Shown: one piece after another, positions 22,564 through 34,574 of the stretch
Layout of the letters: each line of letters opens with the position of its first letter
Numbering within the stretch: the stretch's first letter is position 1
Source: Plantago elongata
Taxonomy: Eukaryota; Streptophyta; Magnoliopsida; Lamiales; Plantaginaceae
DNA length: 52,385 nucleotides
Assembly: GCA_036897095.1 (NCBI GenBank)
Contig: JAYMSP010000429.1
Coordinates: 1-52,385 of the forward strand
Direction: 5' to 3'
Translations under genes and position numbers: made by a program
The notes under the pieces: generated by a model
Told to the model about the DNA's origin: nothing
What the model saw: the letters and a program-made list of their open reading frames with translations, nothing else
The model's database searches: none

Positions 22564-25500
22564 ATGTGGTTTTCTAGCTCAGTGTCAAACTTGAAGAGTA
22601 AGGTTTTGGGTTTGGCAAATTCAGATAGCATGAAGGGAACAGTCAAGTATTTGGCAGGAATTGCTGGTGTTAGTGGCTATGGCTCTAAAACAACTGCACA
22701 ACAAGTTGCTCAAGATTGCTTGCCACTTTCTTTCATGACTTCACCAAAGCTCACTGCAATAGTCACTGGTTAGTTAGTTCCAATCCCTTCTTTCACTTAC
22801 TATTATTATTGGCTCTTTACAATTCGTGTACAGGGGCGGAGTAGGAGATGCGGGTGGGACGACTCACCCCCTGGTCGAAATTTTCAAGTGAATTATTGAA
22901 AATTTAACATGTTGCCGCAACCAAATTTTGAAAACCTTTTTTATGCACAAAATTTTACTCCGTCCATAATTCCACGCTAGTATAAATTAGATGAATATGT
23001 TAATTAGGTGAAATTTATTCCAGGCCATGAATCCACACTAATATGAGGAAAAACAGGTACTTTTTGTAAGAAAAAATAACTAAAATATGTATTATGAATT
23101 CGTGTTACATCTCATAATAATTTTAACCACGTGTAGATATTGAAGTCATGAAATCGAATGAGCTTATCTTGTCTTAAATAGCAATCAATTCGGGTTGTGG
23201 ATCAATATTTAGAGGCTTGACGCATTGAGATGTCTAACTGATAAATAGTAAATTGATTTTGTGTGAGTGTAATATGTTTCTTTAACTCTTAACAGATTTT
23301 ATTTTCGGAATTTACATACTTCATAATGGTATGCCAAAGAGTAAATAAGTTTTTCAACAAATCCCACACAATGTTAAGATTCAAATTATTTTAATGCTTG
23401 AAACACTAATTTTAAGATTTCTAGTTATATTTGCATAATATTAATGTAAAACATTTCGAATTCTCTAGGCCGGAACAGTACGTACTCAGAACATCATTTT
23501 AGTTCTACTGTATTTTGATTGTAAATGGAGTAGATATTTCGGATTTATAAGTCTCAAATCCCCTGTCGTTTTGATTTATGACTTCGCCTGCAGTCGGCTT
23601 ACACACCAACAATTTACATGAATGCATGTATTTTGAAAATTGAAAAATTGGCTAATTATGAAGAACACATATAAATAAGTATGTGATAGTTCTCCTACAA
23701 CCTCCGTATATTTCAGACATCATCATCACTATTATAACAAAATTGAGTTTGATAAGATTTTAGAAGATTTCATAGAATCAGTGAGTAAGATTCAAGATTT
23801 TCTGACATTAACATTGTTATTAAACAATGGTCCTTTTTGTATTCAAGTAGAGTGAGTATATAATTATGTCCAGGCATTTTATCATCCAATTCGTAAAGCA
23901 TGCTGTATTTTAATAGGAACTTTCTGTCATTCTTGATCTTTGCCAGATTTAGTTTTGTCTCTAACTACTCTATTCAAACTTCTCCTTGACTATTGGTGAG
24001 TAATCAAATCCATAAAGTTAACCAAATTGCAACTAATTAATACTATACATATCCAATTTTAATCACCATGTATGTCACGTTGATAAATATTTTGGCTTTA
24101 TTAAGTAAACAATTATTTGGAAGTTAGAAGATGTTATATCCATTTTAACAAAATCAATGTTTGAATTTTATGAGTGATTGATTTTGGTTTCATTTTTACT
24201 AGGCGCGACATCTGGAATTGGTGCGGAGACTGCTAGAGTGCTCGCGAAGCGCGGTGTGAGAGTAGTGATTCCAGCAAGAGATGTTAAAAAGGCAGAAAAA
24301 GTGAAGGAGTTTATACAGAATGAGAATCCAGAAGCTGAAATAATCATAATAGAGATAGATTTGAGTTCATTTGCTTCAATACAGAGATTTTGTTCTGAGT
24401 TCTTGGCAATGGGATTGCCTCTACATATCCTCATGTATGTTATGTACTATTAAGTTCTTTTACTCTTAGCTTTAATATTGTCTCCTTTGTAAAGTTGTGG
24501 GGGTAAAAGGCAACAAAAAGGAAAGTTTGATGGCTAATATTTGAATACTATTCTCACAGAAATAATGCTGGCAAGTATTCCCAGAAGTTGGAGTATTCTG
24601 AAGACAAAATTGAGCTCACTTTTGCCACAAACTACTTAGGTAATGATACTGGCCTAGTTCTCCTTGATATTCCTTGCAAACTTTATCGTTAAGGAGTTCT
24701 TGCATTATCACTAGTTTGTTTGGCAAAACAATCTGACTGATTGTTGTTAAGGTGATTGGCAGCTGATCAGTCAGCCGATGCGCTAACTTATTCTACATGG
24801 TTTGTAGAGTGGGATGAACATGTTTGCACTATGGAACTGACAGTTATGTATTGTTTGATATTGAAGGTCATTTTCTGCTAACAGAAATGCTGCTAGATAG
24901 AATTGTGGAGACAGCTTCAGAAACAGGCATAGAAGGAAGAATAGTGAATGTGTCTTCTGTTATTCACAATTGGGCTAATAAAGACAACTTCTGCTTCACC
25001 AAATTGATCAACCCCAAAAGGCAATAACTCCTAAAGACCTAAACATACCTCATTCAAATCTTTGATAAAAAAAATAGCTAGCTAAATGTTACTTGAATGC
25101 AGTTACAATGGCACTCGGGCTTACGCACAGTCAAAAGTAGCCAACATACTGCACGCCAAGGCGGTAGCAAGGCAACTTAAGGTGAGGTTATCTGTTTATG
25201 TAACATACGATTGTGCTAAGATTCAACTGAACTGTCCTGATAACGAGTGTTCGAGTGTAACAGGCAAGAGGTGCAAACGTAACTATCAACGCAGTGCATC
25301 CGGGTATTGTAAAGACAGGAATAATCAGGGACTACAAAGGCTTTTTCACAGGCATGCTTCCCACCTTGTCTTGTTGGAATTTCTCTTTACAAACAATCCA
25401 ACAAGAACAAAGCTAAATCTAATGCTTTATTGGATATACTGTATGCAGATTCTCTATTCTTTATGGCCTCCAAGTTGCTCAAATCTACATCACAGGTTTG

Positions 25501-26800
25501 TTTTGTTTGTCCTTATTGCTACCATTCATCTTTGACTATTCCTTAATTTGTATCTTGTTGTTCTTTAGAATGCCTTAGCCTAACAATTAAAAATTATCTA
25601 TCACATAAAGTTATGGTAGATTGTCAAACACTTCGGCTCGCCTTATACAACTCGATATAACAACTTCATAAATCATTCAAGTGTGAGACGTATCCCACAA
25701 AATCACCTAATTTGCAACGATTATTAAGTTAATCCACTCTGTGACTCTGCTCTAGTCAATAATAATCCAGACATATAAGGGTTGTTCAAAAGTACTCCAG
25801 AATACAGATTACAAATGCCCTAGGTTACTCCAAATTTCTTTTCCTCAGCTACATGTTTATTTTCATGAAATCAAATGGGCCTATGTATTTCATTGTCAAC
25901 TGAACCTGTTTATAGAGACCAATATTATTTAAGTGATTGCCCATTGGGCTATATAGACTCATCCTACTGTCCTAGGCCCATTCACTTACATATGCACCAC
26001 TTAATGGACCTGCACCAGCTGTCCAGCTTGTTCTGATCCGCACCAACATATTGATTTTTTGTTTTTATACTTTACTATTTTGAAAGAGCACTACTCAAAT
26101 ACAATTATGAATGAGAACTACTCAAATGTAGTTGTTACATCAAGTAATACTTCCTTCGTTCTTAATTTAAATTTTCACAGGATCGAACATGAATTTTAAT
26201 GCAATGTAATAAATTAATATGAATTTATTAAAAATAATAGTGGAAATAAAGTGGTGGAAGCTCATATAAGCCAATTAAGATTATTATATTTGATATGGGG
26301 TTTAAATATTTTTAAATATAAAAACGAAAACTTAAATCAGAAACGACCCAATAAGGAATACGGGAACTTGAATTAGGGACGGAGGGAGTATCATTTTTCT
26401 TAACCTTTGATTTGAAGATGATATAGGTAATGCATATTGAAATTTATTATGTAAGATGAACGGATGAGATTTACTAAGTTAACTGGAATTTGAGCCAAGT
26501 TTTTGGTTATACTCCTCAACACACTCCATGTTATCTTCTACTAATTTGTATATACCTTTCAAGGGCTGATGCAAGTGTGTGTTTTGTGGAAATTTGCAGG
26601 GTGCAGCAACAAGTTGTTATGTGGCATTGAGCCCAAGAATAAATGGGCTTAGTGGTAAGTATTTTGCAGATTGCAATGAGAGTCAGTGTTCCAGTTTAGC
26701 CCATGATGAAGCCCAAGCCCAACTATTATGGAAACAAACACGTGTCATGATACAAAGGCGATTGACAGATACTAGTTATGCCAAGGTGTACCTCAGTTGA
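22564..26800 (+). CDS. TIC32-like short-chain dehydrogenase/reductase
   Basis: Eight exons: 22564-22768, 24203-24434, 24560-24639, 24867-25020, 25103-25181, 25264-25351, 25449-25495 and 26600-26800, giving 361 residues. Motifs are TGATSGIG (about 67-74, cofactor binding), NNAG (147-150), the catalytic Ser in VNVSSV (about 200), YAQSK (Tyr231, Lys235) and HPG. This is a classical SDR with NADP(H) preference suggested by the Arg after the second strand, of the plant TIC32/retinol dehydrogenase-like group; the substrate is unknown. The N-terminus is about 60 residues longer than a minimal SDR. ATG 22564 (MWF) fits the family; an in-frame ATG at 22543 adds seven residues. The exon 4 and exon 6 donors are GC, not GT (25021 and 25352). 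Intron 7 holds a MITE. A polyadenylation-like AATAAA lies at 26877. Confidence 0.85.
26150..26388. mobile_element. Stowaway-type MITE in SDR intron 7
   Basis: The left CTTCCTTCGTTCTTAATTTA and the right end read inward, CTCCCTCCGTCCCTAATTCA, are Stowaway termini, flanked by TA on both sides. It lies within the 1.1 kb last intron of the SDR gene. Confidence 0.75.
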
Positions 26801-28979
26801 CCTAGTCATGTAAATAATCTTAGCATGGGTTCTTCCTAATTTCATGTACATTTATATAAATCCCACTTATAACAATAATAAAGATGATAAAATCAAGTTC
26901 TTAAAACAACTGTATTGCTGAAAGAAACTGTTTTTAAAGTCTCAATTATGTAATTTGATCTTGTAATTATCAAAAAGGTTATTCTTATTAAGATTATATG
27001 TTCTTTTCGACTCAAATTTATTGATCTGAACTGAAGTAGTATAATATAAAATTTAACAAAGCCAAGTTAAATTGAATTGAAGATAATATATACTAAATTA
27101 AAGTTTGGACAGTTTCGTATAAAAGTTTATGCAGAAACAAAATGCTAAGGTAATTTAGTTCATTTATGCGAAGGACTAGTCATGTTCAGGACATTGCAAT
27201 TCAAGCTAACTACCATTGGAAAACACGGTTAACCACTAATTTCAATGAATGAGATGATTGGAAGGCATAAAAGTTAAGGATGATGTGTGGTTTGTATTAG
27301 TAAAGAGAGGACATTAATCTTATCGCGATGGTGCCGAAAGAGAGAAAGATCAACTATGTCCATTACAACTTACAAGACCTAAGAACGTTATGGGACACAT
27401 TATGTTTTATATGATTCACGATACTTTAATGGTCATATCTATGCTCATTATATACTGTACTATGTCGAATATATATTCGAGCATTATGAGTCGCTTAGCT
27501 AAAACTATAAAATCATATATATATAGCAATATTTGGAACGACGTAAACTACTTTGATTTCTAAATCAGAAAGCAAGTAGAAGTATGGAGCATGATCTTTT
27601 CAACAATTGCATGTTAATGTTTGAATTAAGAATGGTAAAAATGGGGAACACACCCTTAAAAGCTGGGAAGAAAAGGACACAAAACATAAAAGTGATGCCA
27701 AAGTCCAAACAATCAAGAAAGGAATAGCTTTGGAATTAAAAAAGATACAGATGGATCAAATTATTGATCCACAAATTACAATTATAAAAAATGAACACTG
27801 CTTGATTAGAAAGATTAGTATCTTACTTGTGAAGGAACTTGTTGTTAAGATATCCCAATCGTTGGGAGAGCATCTCACATTATTACAAGACTTGGGTATT
27901 TAAATTTTAACATCACAAGTTGCAACTAACTGTTAGAATTTTAGCTTAACTGGAAATATTTGTCATTCACTTTGCACAACAATTAAGTTGGGTCCTTATA
28001 TGTTTTCCTCAAATTCGTATAATCTTTTACTTTAATAGATAGAACTTAAATAAAAATTACTAAAATTCAATAAAAAGTTAAAGGACAATCGAAGGTTAAA
28101 GTATGTTGGTCGGATATTAGTTGTGAAATGTCAAGAGTAGGAACGTAAGAAGTCCCACTCCCACATAATAAAATTTAACAAAGATTATTTAATATTAAAT
28201 TGCGCACATCAAATTGTGGCAAATAAATCCTCTCCTCAACGAAATCGGTATGTTCTTGTGCTCTTCACACACTTTGTTGCTACACTGAGTATAAGAGTTA
28301 ACACAACATATACGCCAAATTATTTGGGTCACTTTTCTCCTTTGTGACCCGAATGACCTTTCATCTTCCACCCTGTAATATCATGATATGTGACAAGAAA
28401 TATATTATATTTCTTACATAGTTAGCTCGATCATGAACATGTCAAACACTTTACCATGCATTATCATTATGGCGTGTGATTAATGGATTTCAGTGACCTT
28501 ACTAAGAAAATTTGCCTATTATCATCTTCAGGCACCTGACGTACGCATAAAGAGTCACTAGTCTATCGTACCAATTCCTCTAATGAGTTCATCAATATGT
28601 CGTGCTTCAACTTTCACTTTCTACCACACTCGCGACTCGACTACTGTATAACTTCAAACTGCACCATTCGATATACGAAATGTTATCCTTATATGTTTTA
28701 GGATAATAAACATGGAGGAATTACACAAGTTATATGATGATATCATTTAAACCGTGTGGTCTTTGGTAGAGAATCATTGATTTAGGACCACAATGAAGGT
28801 GAATTGTAGAAAGAGATGAGGCAAACAAAACTAAATACAAGAGTCCAACAAAATCACATGCTGTTCCTGTAGGCTCTCTGGCCCTTATGTTAATGTATCA
28901 TGTATGCTTGCATGGGTTATACATTACATGTACTTTGTACTCAAAAGATTATCATCATCAGATAGATTTAATGATTACA

Positions 28980-29072
28980 TCGGCCACGAATTACAACTCA
29001 ATTTGATATACGCTTCAACTTTAATTAATAGGTTAGGAGTTCAAGTCGACCTTGCCGTTTAAAAAAAAAAAA
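28980..29072 (+). repeat. candidate tRNA-derived SINE
   Basis: ACGCTTCAACTTTAATTAAT, then GGTTAGGAGTTCAAGTCGAC with a B-box-like core, then a run of A. The order matches the tRNA-like sequence at 1480-1551 (ACGCTTCACCTC..., then GGGGGTTCGAGTC...). The 5' limit is unclear. Confidence 0.35.
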
Positions 29073-29599
29073 TGAGCTTCATTCAATTGGGTGGAAAGAT
29101 ACAAGTACCAATAACTTACTTTCATCAGGATATATATCAGTTTATCTTCTGGAATTGAGCCTCTTTATTGTGCTTGCTATATTATGGCAAGCTTCAATTT
29201 ATATATGGTCCATTTCTGACCCTCCAGTTCTCTGTCTGCCTACTTTCTATTTGGATCTTCCCTAAAGTCTAAACTGAAAGATGAAACAATTACTTGTACT
29301 AAATATATATCTAACCGGCTACTTTGGAGCTCCATTCTTTAAACCGAAACATTTGTTATTATTCATCATCTATACTTAAATTTTGGTTTCATATTGAGAC
29401 TACACGAGTTTACTTTTAAAATCTAGTATTTCATCTTTCGGAAGGACCTCAATCCTTTCTGAATTTATCGATGTTAACCAAATTTTGAGCATTGATCAAT
29501 TTGGAGTCGTTACTTGTATGTTGCGATTCTTCGTTTAATTGGAGATGTATTTTGCAATATTATTTTGCCTCCGAATTTATCCATGTTGTTCACGTTTTC

Positions 29600-29755
29600 T
29601 ATTATTTTTTGGAAATGAAATTGAATGGAATGGAACGGAACTGAAGTGTAGTATAAATTATAATTAAGTAGAACTGAACTGAGTGAAATGAATTGAACTA
29701 ATTGAATGAAACTGAACTTAATTGGATGAGTTTTCAGTTGAAAATAATATAACAG
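29600..29755 (+). repeat. GAACTGA-type dispersed repeat, copy 1
   Basis: Built from GAACTGAACTGA-like units around a conserved core AGTATAAATTATAATTAAGT and ending TTTTCAGTTGAAAA. The complement of 38610-38750 carries the same core and end, so the two are copies in opposite orientation. Confidence 0.6.
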
Positions 29756-31248
29756 CGTCTAAGTTTTGATAATAAACGTATTTTATAAGAGGTTAGAATT
29801 GAGATGCAGTAAGACGATCTCCTCATAAACTCTAGTGATATATGAAGATATGAAGAAAAAAAAGGGAAAGAAAGTGTTAGTGGTTGAACTTTGTTAATGA
29901 TGTGATGAAGGTTTGGATTAGTGATGGTTCCCTTAATTAAGTGAGTAAGTCATGTGCAAGAGCTCGTGATTATATTCCTAACCGCGACATCCTTGTAAGA
30001 TAATTTAAGTAATCTAATGTTAATTGCATGCCAAAGTCACGAGACAACCAACATGTTCATTTCTTATTTACTTCACTTAACAACTTCAAACCATAATCAT
30101 CATCATATATTCTATAATCTTCTGTCACGCGACATCACGTGATTCTATGATTATATTACAAGGATAAAAAGATAGATTGCAGTTTTATTTAACTAATGTC
30201 TGAATTTCATCATCTTATTGATTCTTTTTTATTATGCTTTGCGAATAAGTCAAGAGAGACAGACAATTATAATCATAAATTAAATCTAATTGGATTTAAA
30301 TTTTATTTTATTTAACCAAATTTTATGGTGGACTGTTTCTCCACTACAAATTAATCTGTGAAAAGAAAACGGATCGCTATTTGTTTTAATTTATTAATTG
30401 TGGTGGAAATTTATGAAGTATTATTATCTTCAATCTCACCAATTTCCTGACAACAGTATTTGGAATTTTAACTGGTGAAGATTAAGTAATAAAAAGATGG
30501 ATTATTAACAGTGATGTGTCATAGATCTGGATTTGGAACTAGCTAAAATTCATCAACAAGTACCTGCATAGTATTAAATCAGATCTAGATCCAAAATCTA
30601 TTCGTCATTATTAACCATGGCATATATTTAGTCCTAGCTAGTATTATTCACTTACTCTTAACTTGTTATATATACCGGACTGGATATTATTTTATAATTT
30701 TTATCCATAAAGAAGAAATGTAGATCTTGATTTAATTATATATACGCTTTTTTACTAAATTAATACGACATCTAGTTAGTAGGAGCATTAGGGAATTCAA
30801 CTTAAGATAGCCACTTAAATTAAATTATAACAAGTTATAATTTCTTCAAATCTAAACGAGTGATCATGTTTCAAATGGCTAAATTATAACCAGTTAAGAA
30901 TGCTTCATTTGTTTCGGATCATAGACATGGAGAGAGTGTTCTATTCCACTACTCATGGCATAATATACGTTTATTTCGGAATTTTCGATTAATGAATATT
31001 ATTTCAATGTTCATTGATTGTGACACCTCCAAATTGGACCACAAATTTCATTTGACAACAAATTTCACATAATGATTGAAATTTTGGGAGGGTAAGTCAA
31101 TTTTTATTATCTTATTGAAAAAAACGATGACTCATTTGATGGCAAGTAGCCATCATCTTCGACTTTAGCAATTAAAAAGTCGTTGGCCGCTTCTGAAGAG
31201 GTCATCATATATTCGGTTATAGCCAGCTAACGTAATGGCACTTACCAC

Positions 31249-32953
31249 TAGACCTGGCAATTGGGTCAATTTGGGTCGGGTCATTCTCATCCGCTTTTTA
31301 TTTCGGGTCATTTTCGGGTCAGATCGGGTCGGGTTCGGGAGATATTCGAGTTCTGATGATGACAGGGTTTGGATCGTTTCGGGTTATTGATATTTCGGGT
31401 CACTTCACATCCCGGTCACTTCGGGTTCGGGAGATATTCGGGTTCTGATGATGACCGGGTTTGGATCGTTTCGGGTTATTGATATTTCGGGTCGCTTTGG
31501 ATCGGGTAATTTAGGATCGGGTCACTTCACATCCCGGTCACTTCAGGTTCGGATGTCATTCGGGTTTGGGTCCTTTCGGATTAAAAAAAATCAGATCGTT
31601 TCTCATCGACTATTTTCGAATTTGGGTGTTATTCGGGTTTGGGTCCTTTCGGATTAAAAAAGTTCGGATTGTTTGGGTCATAGATTTGCAGATTTGGGTC
31701 GTTTTCGAACTAAAATATTTCGGATTGTTTCGAGTCGAATATTGAGGTAGTTTTATGCAATGCACATTTTTAATATACTATACAATAATACTTTGTTACT
31801 GTTGAAGTCTATTTGTTCTAACTTCTAACCTGTGAAAGAGTTCTCTAATTAGAGTTTTGTTACTTTTGATTTGAATTGACAAAGAACATGAAGATGTAAT
31901 TAGTTTGCTACTTATTATGCAATACGCTTAGGAAAATGTACCAGAATATCATTTTTGTAGTCTTTTTCATTTTAATATTCGTATTTTTTCTTATATTGTA
32001 TTTTTGTCTAAAACCTGTTAATGAATATAATGTTTCTGCAAGTAAATTATTCAATGATTAATGAGGAGTTTGATGCAATATTCAAACAATTGATAGATGA
32101 CACACAATAAAACTTGCAAATGGAGAACGTATACTAATATGACTTAACTGTTGATGAACTTATATGCAATTCAATCACACCTACATTTACTTTTAATTTT
32201 TTTTTAAGTAGAGGTACAAGTTTGTCGGATAAACTTTAAAAGTCATTCTTTTTAGAAGATTGAAAAATTAAGTGAAAATAAAGAAAAATAACATATCATT
32301 CGTAGCATGTTGCGATAATTCTAGTTTTATAATAGTAGCATTCAAGATTAATGTATACGGAATCTTCTTATCGAGGTGAATTCAAAATTATGTTCAAAAT
32401 ATTTTTAAAATTTTTATAGATAAAATTATATGAGATTAAAAAGATACTTTATATCCAACCAACTTTCCTATAGTACAATAAAAAATCTAGATTATATACA
32501 ATAATTTTAGTTTATTCCATTTACATCAACAAGTTATAAGAGGTTCATGCTTTAAACGGTACCCTCTAGTAATGTAATGCATTGTGATACTTGTGATTTC
32601 GCGTCAAATATAATTCGGATAATTTTAGACCGGATGATTTGGGTCAATTTGGATTCGGGTCAATTCAGATCAATTCTAAACTCGGGTCATTTCAGATCGG
32701 GTGGTTTCATGTCAATTCTAATTTGGTCATTTCAGATCGGGTCTGTTCATATCATTCTAATTGCGTCACTTCGGATCGGGTCATTATGGATACACCGGGT
32801 CAATTCATGTTTCATGTCAATTTCGGGTATGATAATTTCAAGTCATTTTCGAATTCGGGCTGGATCATTTTCAGGTATGACGAACGTGATAATTTCGAGT
32901 CTACTTTTGGGTTCGAATCGGGTTTCGGGTTTGGGTCAAGACTGTCGGGTCTA
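31249..32953 (+). mobile_element. non-autonomous hAT-like element, copy B
   Basis: Flanked by a perfect 8-bp direct repeat CTTACCAC (31241-31248 and 32954-32961), the target duplication length of the hAT superfamily. Termini: left TAGACCTGGCAATTGGGTC, and right read inward TAGACCCGACAGTCTTGACC, sharing TAGACC. This resembles the TAGGGGTGGCAA type of hAT ends. Subterminal arrays of TCGGGT / GGGTCATTTCGG units fill 31260-31740 and 32630-32950. The 0.9 kb core matches copy A at 20285-21666. ORFs within the arrays are simple reflections of the repeat. No transposase. Confidence 0.85.
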
Positions 32954-32961
32954 CTTACCAC

Positions 32962-34574
32962 GTGCTTAGATTTCATTGACCGCTTGGTTTGCGTCCGGAA
33001 CTTTCGAACCTAAATATAGACACTAAGACTTTCTCAATTTTCTAAAACAAACGGATTCATAATTTTAAATAATAATTTAATATATGTTATAATTAATTCA
33101 AATTTGTACCAAATGGAGCCTCGGGGCATCTCCTACGAGGTACTTACAAACACACCCTTAAAGAAGCAATACAAAATCCAAATGGGTGAATTATTGTTAC
33201 AGTGTTACGCTAGTATCTATATTATAGTTTTATTTGATAAGGTGACCATTTGGACCAATTATAGTCAAATTTCTACTCTATTTATTGTGTGGAATTGTGG
33301 TTCTGGCATAGATGTGAGCGATTTGATACGGAACTGAAATACGAATATCATTGTGAATCAATCAACATTAATTTATCGGTGCATACTCTAACAAAGCATG
33401 AATAACAATTAAAATTGAATCATCATTTACCTAGAGAAGTTACCTTCTTAAGGAAATAATGTTAAATTGAACTTTAACCCCTCACACCTTATGGAATGGA
33501 ACTTGTATTGCACATACATAATTAATTAAAGGGTTGTTTATCATACTGTTGGAGCGGCCATCTCCCCACTCAAATTGAATATTTTACACAAAAAATTCAA
33601 TTTCAGTTGGGGAAGTCCACTTAAATTATATCACAATCAGTCTAAGTGTATGTGTTTAAGGATCAAATATGATCATACTCAGAGTTAAACCTAATTTAGT
33701 GCAAGCTAAAACAAAACATATACCTCTACCAAATTTTCTCAGGCTCAAAACAACACAACTGTCAAAGGATCAGGATAACAACTTAACTTACTATCCCATG
33801 AATAAATGTAAGAAATCACCAAGTGTGAAAGCTTCCTCAAAAGTTCATCACAAGATACAATGGAACTTTTAAAAGTTTGCTGCTACACTTTGAAAAAGAA
33901 CAAAACAAAACAAAACAATCCCTAAAACCTGCATAATGCTTGGTCACCAAATCAACTTGTGAAGTTTTTATAATCAATAGAATCTCAACTATATATCATA
34001 TTTGAATAAATATCACATTTAACTTTTTAATATTTTAACTAAATTACTCCTTAAAGTTTACTCTAAAATTTCAAGAAATGCACATGTATATAATTTTATT
34101 AACTAATTTTTCACTATAATGTAGTTTTGTACTTCTAATTTGTTATTAAAATTGATCGAAACGTAAATAATATATCATTTGTTCTGGATGGGGTTTACTT
34201 AATATCTAAACAAACACAAACAGATAGAGCCAATTCCTTGCCAACACACATGACAAACCCCCACCCCACCTCCAATATCCACCACCACCACCACCATATT
34301 AACAATCAAAAACTCTATCTAATCTCTAAAAAGAGAAGAAGAATAAAAAAGCCATAATGGCCTAGCTGTTTAATTTCTTGGATCTCGAGATTCTTTCTCT
34401 CTTTGCTTATTATTTTTCTGTGATTTTCAAGACCAAGAAACTCACACAAAACCAACCCTTTACTTCAAAATCCCACAAGACATGTTTTCGATTTCCTCCC
34501 ACTCCCAACAATCTCGCCTCTCCCTAGGCTCTCTTTGCCTCACATCGAACTTTGCATCACCACAGTTTTACTAA
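32962..34574. other. intergenic and RLK promoter region
   Basis: No supported gene. The last 300 bases carry a CACCACCACCACC run near 34281 and long pyrimidine/CCA-rich stretches, consistent with the 5' UTR of the receptor kinase that starts at 34575. Confidence 0.45.

Larger units (their letters stand above)
26801..31240. other. intergenic, no intact gene
   Basis: About 4.4 kb without a supported ORF. It holds a tRNA-like/SINE tail at about 28980-29070 (B-box-like AGGAGTTCAAGTCGACC followed by 12 or more A) and a GAACTGA-type repeat at 29600-29755. The rest is AT-rich and shows nothing I recognise. Confidence 0.5.

Noticed and set aside
25182..25535. Read-through ORF beyond SDR exon 5
   Set aside because: The 149-codon ORF is in the wrong frame for the family after exon 5; spliced exons restore NAVHPGIVKTG and DSLFFMASKLL.
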